DNA of 8,953 nt from Candidatus Bathyarchaeota archaeon (lineage in GTDB: Archaea > Thermoproteota > Bathyarchaeia > 40CM-2-53-6): positions 1 through 8,953 of the forward strand of contig VBBE01000174.1 of the NCBI GenBank assembly GCA_005884605.1, read 5' to 3'. Shown in pieces: positions 1-6,075 of this stretch (positions within the stretch are counted from its first letter, which is position 1; the number at the start of each line of letters is the position of its first letter). A model generated the notes under the pieces. The model saw only the letters and a list, made by a program, of their open reading frames with translations. It was not told the origin of the DNA and searched no databases. Both the position numbers and the translations under genes were made by a program.

Positions 1-879
1 GAGGGAAGCGAACTTACGCCCGACCAGGTCAATCAAGACAACTACAAGATACGACTCTTCCACTTCCAACGGGCCATCTCAAGCCTCGAGTCCTTGGAGG
101 ACAAGGAACACCGGGAAATCGCTGAGGCGTTGATTCTGTCGCAAGCGATACCTGGAGTAACGTATGGTCTCTACACGAGTGATAGAGGAAGTGGCGGTAT
201 CCTCACCATTCAGTGCACGGTGAGACCCATCAATCCTGGAGAGAGGCACGTATCGGTCACTGGGCAAGCAAGCTCGATGATGATGGGACAGAGCTTCGTG
301 CCGGATGATTCCGTCATTCAAAGCGCTACCAATGCTGTCGAAGCAGTCAGATCATGGCTGTGGTTGAAAGCTCGAGCGAACCTAACCAGGTTCCATGTCG
401 CGTTTCAGATCCGATCAATTCTTGAAGGAGCGCCCGGTCAGGGAGTATCGGGTCCAAGCGCAGGTTATGCGATGCTGAACGCGCTTGTCTCCGAACTCTC
501 AGGAATCCCGATTCCACAATCTCGAGTGATGACCGGAACGATAGGACTGAAAATGGACATCGGACCCGTTGGGGGCCTCGGTGGAAGAGGGCGCGAAGCT
601 GGAAAGCTAGTCGGTATTCTGAAGGCCGAGAAGATCAAGGTCACTGACCTACTAATTCCCGAGTCCAACTTCAAGAACGCTTCCGACGAGATGAAGATGA
701 TTCAGGATGAGGGAATCATCGTTCATCCTATCGCGAACGCTCCCGATGGGTGGCCGATACTCTTCTCGATGAACGCCGAGGATCTTGCGAAGAGGATTCG
801 TCAATCTCTCATCGAAAGAGAATCTGTAGTGGATATGGGACCAAGTTCTTCACGACTTGTTGGAAGTTCGGGGACGTAA
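1..879 (+). CDS. Lon/LonB-type S16 peptidase-domain protein, 5'-truncated by window edge
   Basis: The frame is open from base 1 to the TAA at 877-879 (292 codons visible), so the true start lies upstream; the TTG at 94 is probably an internal Leu codon. The visible part is an S16 protease (Lon P) domain. An IPGVTYGL strand and GGILTIQ lead in, followed by the S16 helix (about codons 101-118), then EGAPGQGVSGPSAG, where the Ser at codon 153 (457-459) matches the Lon nucleophile, then VMTGTIGLKMDIGPVGG, and finally LLIPESN at the end of the fold. The general layout is closest to archaeal LonB/S16 proteins. No AAA+ ATPase motif is visible, but the N-terminal part is missing, so whether the protein is ATP-dependent cannot be judged. 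The catalytic Lys region is unusual: a gapless alignment puts Arg at codon 196, with Lys 202 as a possible substitute after a loop insertion. Family assignment is firm; activity is uncertain. Confidence 0.9.
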   Translation, partial: EGSELTPDQVNQDNYKIRLFHFQRAISSLESLEDKEHREIAEALILSQAIPGVTYGLYTSDRGSGGILTIQCTVRPINPGERHVSVTGQASSMMMGQSFVPDDSVIQSATNAVEAVRSWLWLKARANLTRFHVAFQIRSILEGAPGQGVSGPSAGYAMLNALVSELSGIPIPQSRVMTGTIGLKMDIGPVGGLGGRGREAGKLVGILKAEKIKVTDLLIPESNFKNASDEMKMIQDEGIIVHPIANAPDGWPILFSMNAEDLAKRIRQSLIERESVVDMGPSSSRLVGSSGT

Positions 880-951
880 CGGTTCCCACAACCCCCATGG
901 TCAGCAAGAAGAGACTTTGACACCTACGAAGAAAGTCGGACTCGTTATCGC

Positions 952-1248
952 TTGACCCCTGATCCTGTTGACAGGCCAATCCTTCTGAGTCTGGACGGCC
1001 GAGGATTCCATGTACTCCGATACTCAGCCATTCCGGAGGAAAGCATGACCAGGCTGAGCTTCGAACTCGTGGACCCTAACAGTGGTGAGGGGGCGTCTGC
1101 TGAGGCCGTTGTCGATCGGAAGCTAATTGAGGACCTAAACTCTTACCGGTCGCAAGGGTCAACAAGCAAGGCGTTCCTCATCTGGATCGATACTGTAAAG
1201 GGCGAAGTTAGCTGGCAGCTCAGAAAGATACCGGATTTCGACCTGTGA
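952..1248 (+). CDS. small hypothetical protein, 98 aa
   Basis: This open frame runs from TTG 952 to TGA 1246-1248 and I do not recognise its family. The product is a small, acidic-to-neutral, probably beta-rich protein: it has alternating hydrophobic stretches (RPILLSLDGRGFHVLRY, RLSFELV, KAFLIWIDTV, VSWQLRKI), one likely helix around VVDRKLIEDLNSYRS, no membrane segment and no signal peptide. It begins 72 nt after the S16 gene, in the same reading frame and on the same strand, and could be co-transcribed with it. No ATG or GTG precedes TTG 952 in frame after the upstream stop, and no clear Shine-Dalgarno sequence is seen, so the start is weak; the ATG at 1045 would remove the first third. 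The residue patterning looks like real protein. It could be an independent gene or the detached tail of the upstream protein. Confidence 0.6.
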   Translation: MTPDPVDRPILLSLDGRGFHVLRYSAIPEESMTRLSFELVDPNSGEGASAEAVVDRKLIEDLNSYRSQGSTSKAFLIWIDTVKGEVSWQLRKIPDFDL

Positions 1249-1298
1249 TGAAATTGTTACTAGGAACCTTCAATTGATTTATGGGTCTCAAGGGAACC

Positions 1299-1336
1299 GA
1301 ACCGGTCTCTCACTCTGAGAGAGGATCACCGGGTTC
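1299..1336 (+). other. strong imperfect stem-loop
   Basis: The inner stem TCTCTCA (1306-1312) pairs perfectly with TGAGAGA (1316-1322) around a 3-nt CTC loop. An outer stem pairs 1299-1305 (GAACCGG) with 1329-1336 (CCGGGTTC), leaving one bulged G and a 6-nt internal bulge on the 3' side, for 14 pairs in all. It lies 50 nt after the small hypothetical gene and just before the TATA-like box. There is no following T-run, so it is not a classical intrinsic terminator. It could be a transcript-end structure, a regulatory DNA element or part of a small RNA. The pairing is seen directly; the role is unknown. Confidence 0.5.
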
Positions 1337-1338
1337 TC

Positions 1339-1368
1339 CTATATTCCCCGACGGATGTACGAAGTACA
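1339..1368 (+). promoter_or_regulatory. candidate archaeal promoter with palindromic operator
   Basis: CTATATT (1339-1345) is the best TATA-like box between the small hypothetical gene and the GH15 gene. About 25 bp further on, where an archaeal start of transcription would fall (around 1366-1369), is the perfect interrupted palindrome TGTAC-GAA-GTACA (1356-1368). A dimeric repressor bound there would cover the transcription start, the usual archaeal repression geometry. The box and the palindrome are seen; promoter function and binding are inferred. The downstream operon begins about 270 nt later, which is long for an archaeal leader, so the promoter could instead serve a short transcript. 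Confidence 0.35.
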
Positions 1369-1640
1369 AATGACTTCCCCAGCTCAGGAGATTGTTGCAA
1401 TGGTCTTTGTCGCGGTCCGGAAAGATGTTACAGAAAGCCTTCCATCCTTGATGAGGGTTCATCGCGGTCGGGGAGGGCATTAGGTAAAATTGCCGCCGTC
1501 CATACTCCTAGCGATGCACCCATGTCTGGGGTAGTTCTGAATTGATTCGTTCCGTAGTAGCAGGTCACCAGTGCCCGCAACCAACCCGAGCTCCGAGGCA
1601 CGCGCGCGAACGGGGTCACATCCGAAGAGCTTCTTCAACG

Positions 1641-4094
1641 ATGCCACAAGGCTCTGAAGAACATATGAGTCCGACTGACGAGGGCGTTGCTCCTGGTAGG
1701 CCTGGTATTCCGCCCCGTTGGACCTCCAGCGCCAAAGAAGGCATAGGAACCTCGGCAAGTTGCCAGAGCAGAGTCTGGTTTACAATATCACATGGAATAA
1801 TCAATGAGGTCTACTATCCCCGAATAGACCAAGCGAACACCAGGGACATGGAATTACTCGTAGCTGACGGCGACCGATACTTCTCCGAAGAAAAACGAGA
1901 CACCCTCAGAGAAATTTCGCCGTTAGAACAGGGGGTACCCGGCTACAAGCTCGTCAACTCTTGCAAGAAGGGCCGATTTCGAATAACTAAGATCGTAATC
2001 ACGGATCCAGAACGAGACGTGCTCCTTCAGAAGGTCCACTTCGACCCTCTCAAGGGCAAACTCGAGGATTACGGAGTCTATGCTCTTCTCTCTCCGCACA
2101 TTGGCAACCGGGGCTATGGAAACAATGGATGGGTCGGGAACTACAAGGGAACACCAATGCTCTATGCCCAGAGAGAAGACACATCATTAGCGCTGGCTTG
2201 CTCCAACCCCTTCAAACGCATGAGCTGCGGGTACGTAGGGGTGAGCGATGGTTGGCAAGATATCAACACGAACAAGAAGATGACATGGTCATACACCAAC
2301 GCCCCGAATGGAAACATCGCGCTGACAGCTGAACTCGACCTTTCGACCAACGATGGCGAGTGCGTAACAGCCCTCGCCTTTGGACGAACACCCGACGAGG
2401 CAGGACAAAAAGCCCGAAGCGCACTACTAGGAGACTTCGACAAAGCGCAACGAGCGTTCGTTGAGGGCTGGACGGAACCCCGGTCCCTTAACATGGACCT
2501 AGGCAAAAAGTACGAGACTGGCTTCAACCTCTACCATGTCAGCAACACTGTCCTGCGGACCCACGAGGAAAAGTCCTACCCCGGCGCAGTCATCGCCAGC
2601 CTATCCATACCTTGGGGATTCAACAAAGGAGATGACGATATCGGGGGTTACCATCTCATCTGGCCCCGAGACCTATCTCAGGCAGCTGGCGGACTAATCG
2701 CCTCCGGAGACGTCGAACACGCCAAAGGAACCCTCCTCTATCTCATGTCCACCCAAGAAGAAGACGGTCACTGGCTACAGAACATGTGGCTAGATGGAAC
2801 TCCCTACGGGGGAGGAATACAAATGGATGAGACAGCTTTTCCCATACTCATTGCAGATCATCTCACGCGCATCAACGCCCTCACCGGCCTCGACACCTGG
2901 CCCACGATCCGCAGAGCTGCGGGATACCTCGCACGCAACGGACCCGTAACACAAGAAGACAGATGGGAAGAAGAAGGTGGGTACTCGCCATTCACTCACG
3001 CCGTGGAAATAGCCGGGTTACTCGCCGCGGGCGATTTTGCCGAGGAGAAGGGCGAATATAGCTTGGCCACATATCTCAAGGAGACTGCTGATACCTGGAA
3101 TGAAAATATAGAAAGATGGACCTATGTTACAGGAACAGAGCTAGCGAAGAAAGTCGGGGTCAAGGGGTACTACGTTAGGATCGCACCCACGAACGCCGAT
3201 GCTTCAGAGCTTCAAGCTTCGGCTTTTGTGGGAACTAAGACTCGGGGCTTAGGGCAAGACGTTCTACCCCTAGAGCAGATGGTAAGCGTTGACGCGCTTG
3301 CTCTAGTCCGATTCGGATTGAGGTCTCCCAAAGACCCGAGAATAGTCGACACGGTCAAAATAATAGATGCAATTTTGAAAAAGGATACGAAGACCGGCCC
3401 AGTCTGGCATAGATACAACCTCGACGGTTACGGAGAGCATGATGACGGATCACCCTTCGATGGCACAGGCGTTGGAAGAGGATGGCCCATGCTAGCAGGC
3501 GAACGAGCGCACTATGAACTCGCTCTGGGAAACGTCGAAGAGGCCCAACGGCTCCTGCATGTCATTGAAGCCCAAGCTAGCCCCGGAGGACTGATCCCGG
3601 AACAAGTCTGGGACGCAGAAGACATCCCGAAGAGAGGCCTCCGCAACGGCCGACCCGCAGGGTCGGCTATGCCTCTAGTTTGGGCCCACGCGGAGTACAT
3701 CAAACTCGTCCGGTCGATTCACGAACGAAAGGTCTTCGACATGCCACCTCAGCCAGTAGCTCGGTACCAGACAAGCAAGACAATGTCCAGATTCGCCGCT
3801 TGGAGGTTCAACCAGAAATGCCGGACAATTCTTTTCGGAAAAATTCTAAGGATTGAGGTTCTAGCCCCTGCCACAGTCCACTGGAGCGATGACAATTGGC
3901 GGACCGCAACCGACTGCAAGACCATTGACACGGGGATAGGGATACATTACGCGGATTTGCCCACTAGCGGACTATCGCCCGCCTCGAACATCCTCTTTAC
4001 CTTCTTCTGGCCCAGCGCTAACAAGTGGGAGGAAACAAACTTCCAAGTGACCGTGGCAGCGCGGTCCCCGGTGACTGTTCAAGCTGAAACGTAA
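1641..4094 (+). CDS. GH15 glucoamylase / glucodextranase-like protein, three-domain form
   Basis: This 817-aa enzyme is predicted to release glucose from non-reducing ends of alpha-glucans with inversion. Domain N (about residues 18-275) is a beta-sandwich opening with GIPPRWTSSAKEGIG and VWFTISHGIINEVYYPR. The (alpha/alpha)6 catalytic barrel follows (about 290-690), with WPRDL at 341-345, the general acid Glu 397 in QMDETAFPIL, and the general base Glu 654 in GGLIPEQVWD. A C-terminal beta domain (about 708-817, from RYQTSKTMSRFAAWRFN through VHWSDDNW) is typical of the bacterial/archaeal glucodextranase-like subgroup. No signal peptide or membrane anchor is seen, so a cytoplasmic role on stored glycogen is likely. 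Start choice: ATG 1641, with ATG 1665 equally possible; the TTG at 1542 adds 33 unconserved-looking residues. It lies 46 bp upstream of glgB and is probably co-transcribed with it. Exact specificity (glycogen, maltodextrin, dextran, or trehalose as in some GH15 members) cannot be read from sequence alone. Confidence 0.94.
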   Translation: MPQGSEEHMSPTDEGVAPGRPGIPPRWTSSAKEGIGTSASCQSRVWFTISHGIINEVYYPRIDQANTRDMELLVADGDRYFSEEKRDTLREISPLEQGVPGYKLVNSCKKGRFRITKIVITDPERDVLLQKVHFDPLKGKLEDYGVYALLSPHIGNRGYGNNGWVGNYKGTPMLYAQREDTSLALACSNPFKRMSCGYVGVSDGWQDINTNKKMTWSYTNAPNGNIALTAELDLSTNDGECVTALAFGRTPDEAGQKARSALLGDFDKAQRAFVEGWTEPRSLNMDLGKKYETGFNLYHVSNTVLRTHEEKSYPGAVIASLSIPWGFNKGDDDIGGYHLIWPRDLSQAAGGLIASGDVEHAKGTLLYLMSTQEEDGHWLQNMWLDGTPYGGGIQMDETAFPILIADHLTRINALTGLDTWPTIRRAAGYLARNGPVTQEDRWEEEGGYSPFTHAVEIAGLLAAGDFAEEKGEYSLATYLKETADTWNENIERWTYVTGTELAKKVGVKGYYVRIAPTNADASELQASAFVGTKTRGLGQDVLPLEQMVSVDALALVRFGLRSPKDPRIVDTVKIIDAILKKDTKTGPVWHRYNLDGYGEHDDGSPFDGTGVGRGWPMLAGERAHYELALGNVEEAQRLLHVIEAQASPGGLIPEQVWDAEDIPKRGLRNGRPAGSAMPLVWAHAEYIKLVRSIHERKVFDMPPQPVARYQTSKTMSRFAAWRFNQKCRTILFGKILRIEVLAPATVHWSDDNWRTATDCKTIDTGIGIHYADLPTSGLSPASNILFTFFWPSANKWEETNFQVTVAARSPVTVQAET

Positions 4095-4123
4095 GACTTA
4101 GCCGTCATTGCTAGCCAAGGGCC

Positions 4124-4129
4124 GAGGAG
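4124..4129 (+). promoter_or_regulatory. ribosome binding site deciding the glgB start
   Basis: GAGGAG lies 11 nt before ATG 4141 and supports that codon over the in-frame TTG at 4108, which has no such motif and would place these bases inside the gene. The spacing is slightly long but acceptable. Confidence 0.5.
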
Positions 4130-4140
4130 CTTTCCCAACC

Positions 4141-6057
4141 ATGGATACGGTTATCGAACACGAACTACTGACGCCATACGACATCCACCTCTTCAAAGAA
4201 GGAAGACACTTCCAACTCTATGAGAAACTAGGCTCCCATCCTGTCCAGCTCAACGGGGAAGAAGGCACACATTTCGCAGTGTGGGCTCCTAATGCCAAAC
4301 AGGTCCACGTGATTGGAGATTTCAATCAATGGCGGAACGACAGTCATCCTCTGAAACTTAGGAGCGACGGCTCCGGGATCTGGGAAGGGTTCATACCAGG
4401 ACTCGCTAGAGGCGCTCTTTACAAGTACCATATCGAGTCCAGAATCCATGCCGGATATTCCATGGATAAAGGGGACCCGTTCGCCCTACTCTGGGAAATC
4501 CCACCTCGAACAGCATCAGTCGTCTGGGGGCTCAAACATTCTTGGGATGACAAGGAATGGATGAAAGACCGGTCGAAGAAGAATTCTCTAGACTCGCCAT
4601 TCGCCATTTACGAGATCCATCTCGGATCCTGGAAGCGGGTCCCGGAAGACGGCGAGCGATGGCTAACCTATAGAGAGTTGGCGAGGGACCTGCCGGGCTA
4701 CCTAGAAGAAATGCGGTACACTCATGTGGAATTTATGCCCGTAATGGAGCATCCCTACAGTCGGTCTTGGGGGTACCAGACTCTGGGCTATTTCGCACCC
4801 ACGAGCCGGTTCGGCATACCCGAAGATTTCATGCATCTTGTCGAAGGGCTTCACAAAAAAGGATTCGGAGTAATCCTGGACTGGGTCCCCTCTCACTTTC
4901 CATCAGACGCCTACGGGCTTGCTTACTATGATGGCTCTCACCTTTTCGAGTATTCTGACCCTCAGAAGAGACACCATCCTGATTGGAAGAGTTTCATCTT
5001 TGATTTTGGAAAGAATGAAGTCCGATCTTTCCTGGCGAGCAGTGCGGTCTTCTGGCTAAACAAATACCACGCCGATGGACTCAGAGTCGATGGGGTAGCC
5101 TCAATGCTCTACTTGGACTACTCCCGAGAGAAGGGTGAATGGGCGCCTAACATGTATGGAGGCAGGGAGAATCTGGAAGCACTATCCTTCATCAAGGAGC
5201 TCAACCAGGCAGTATACCGCGCTCAGCCTGACGTCCAAATGATCGCGGAAGAATCAACCGCATGGCCTATGGTATCACGCCCAACTTACGTGGGAGGGCT
5301 GGGTTTCGGCATGAAGTGGGGCATGGGCTGGATGCATGACTCGCTGGAATACTTCGCCAAGGACCCCGTTTACAGAAAGCACCATCATGACCAGCTCACC
5401 TTCAGTCTCTGGTACGCGTTCTCGGAAAACTTCATCCTCCCATTATCCCATGATGAAGTCGTCTACGGGAAGCGTTCTCTGCTCGACAAGATGCCAGGTG
5501 ATACTTGGCAGAAGTTCGCTAACCTCAGACTCCTCTACGGCTACATGTACGGTCATCCTGGGAAGAAACTCCTCTTTATGGGTGGAGATTTCGGGCAGCT
5601 AAACGAATGGAACTTCGAGAAGAGCCTCGACTGGCATTTACTAGAACAGGAACCGCATAGGAGGCTTCACCAATGGGTGAAAGACCTCAACAAGATCTAC
5701 CGAACTGAAGAGGCGCTTCACCAACTGGACTTCGAGAGAAGTGGCTTCGAATGGGTGGACACCAAAGACTGGGAAAAGAGCATCATCAGCTTCGTCCGGA
5801 AAGAAAAGACCCAGGAAAGTCAAGTCCTAGTTGTGCTGAATTTCACCCCGCTGCCCCGAATGAACTATCGACTGGGGGTTAGCGGAAGTGAATACTGGAA
5901 GGAAATCCTGAACAGTGATGCCGTCGAATATGGTGGTAGCGGCCGGGGTAACCTTGGCGGAGTAAATACCGACGCTCACGCATTTCACGGCAAAGAACAT
6001 TCAATTCGGATTAATCTACCGCCTCTAGGAGCCCTGTTTTTCAAGAACGAAGTTTGA
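4141..6057 (+). CDS. glgB: 1,4-alpha-glucan (glycogen) branching enzyme, GH13
   Basis: This 638-aa enzyme cuts alpha-1,4 glucan chains and rejoins them as alpha-1,6 branches. It starts near the CBM48 module (about residues 25-120, with FAVWAPNAKQVHVIGDFNQW), so it lacks the extra N1 domain of the 728-aa E. coli enzyme. The GH13 barrel carries all four conserved regions: DWVPSHF (region I); GLRVDGVASMLYLDY with the nucleophile Asp 317 (II); MIAEEST with the acid/base Glu 370 (III); and LPLSHDEVVYGK with His 437 and Asp 438 (IV). A C-terminal beta domain ends in LPPLGALFF, as in bacterial GlgB. The AEEST and SHDEVV forms separate it from other GH13 amylases. It follows the GH15 gene by 46 bp, and its end lies 18 bp from the end of convergent glgA. 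GH57 branching enzymes are the better-known archaeal type, so a bacterial-type GH13 form may reflect old gene transfer. The start is ATG 4141; TTG 4108 would add 11 residues. Confidence 0.96.
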   Translation: MDTVIEHELLTPYDIHLFKEGRHFQLYEKLGSHPVQLNGEEGTHFAVWAPNAKQVHVIGDFNQWRNDSHPLKLRSDGSGIWEGFIPGLARGALYKYHIESRIHAGYSMDKGDPFALLWEIPPRTASVVWGLKHSWDDKEWMKDRSKKNSLDSPFAIYEIHLGSWKRVPEDGERWLTYRELARDLPGYLEEMRYTHVEFMPVMEHPYSRSWGYQTLGYFAPTSRFGIPEDFMHLVEGLHKKGFGVILDWVPSHFPSDAYGLAYYDGSHLFEYSDPQKRHHPDWKSFIFDFGKNEVRSFLASSAVFWLNKYHADGLRVDGVASMLYLDYSREKGEWAPNMYGGRENLEALSFIKELNQAVYRAQPDVQMIAEESTAWPMVSRPTYVGGLGFGMKWGMGWMHDSLEYFAKDPVYRKHHHDQLTFSLWYAFSENFILPLSHDEVVYGKRSLLDKMPGDTWQKFANLRLLYGYMYGHPGKKLLFMGGDFGQLNEWNFEKSLDWHLLEQEPHRRLHQWVKDLNKIYRTEEALHQLDFERSGFEWVDTKDWEKSIISFVRKEKTQESQVLVVLNFTPLPRMNYRLGVSGSEYWKEILNSDAVEYGGSGRGNLGGVNTDAHAFHGKEHSIRINLPPLGALFFKNEV

Positions 6058-6075
6058 GCGTAGTTTGGATAATAT

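Larger units (their letters stand above)
1249..1640. other. 392-bp intergenic region upstream of the GH15-glgB operon
   Basis: I see no convincing gene here. The stretch holds a stem-loop (1299-1336), a TATA-like box (1339-1345), an interrupted palindrome (1356-1368) and a 42-codon frame at 1355-1483 that I do not consider established. The last 100 bases (1542-1640) are in frame with the GH15 gene and open from a TTG at 1542, but the encoded residues (rich in Arg, Pro and His) do not resemble the family N-terminus, so I treat them as leader. A long 5' leader of about 270 nt would result if transcription starts near 1367. Confidence 0.5.

Noticed and set aside
1300..1348. tRNA-like stretch: a segment resembling a tRNA-Glu anticodon arm (CGGTCTCTCAC) followed by GGGTTC as in a T-loop.
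   Set aside because: No acceptor stem, no D arm, position 33 would not be T in the 7-nt loop, and GGGTTC is not followed by a matching T-stem. The similarity appears accidental, or at most a relic.
1542..1640. N-terminal extension of the GH15 enzyme from TTG 1542.
   Set aside because: The added residues are Arg/Pro/His-rich, do not form a signal peptide and do not fit the family N-terminus, which begins shortly before the GIPPRWTSS motif. ATG 1641 or 1665 is more likely.
2162..2527. 121-codon minus-strand frame inside the first GH15 gene.
   Set aside because: Antisense to domain N of a well-supported gene, with no family resemblance and no start signals.
5336..5602. 88-codon plus-strand frame inside glgB.
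   Set aside because: It overlaps the conserved GH13 region IV in another frame and is Ser/Thr-rich without motif structure; a shadow frame.
6058..6075. Possible bidirectional terminator between glgB and glgA.
   Set aside because: Only 18 bp separate the two stop codons; there is no inverted repeat and no clear T-run in either direction.
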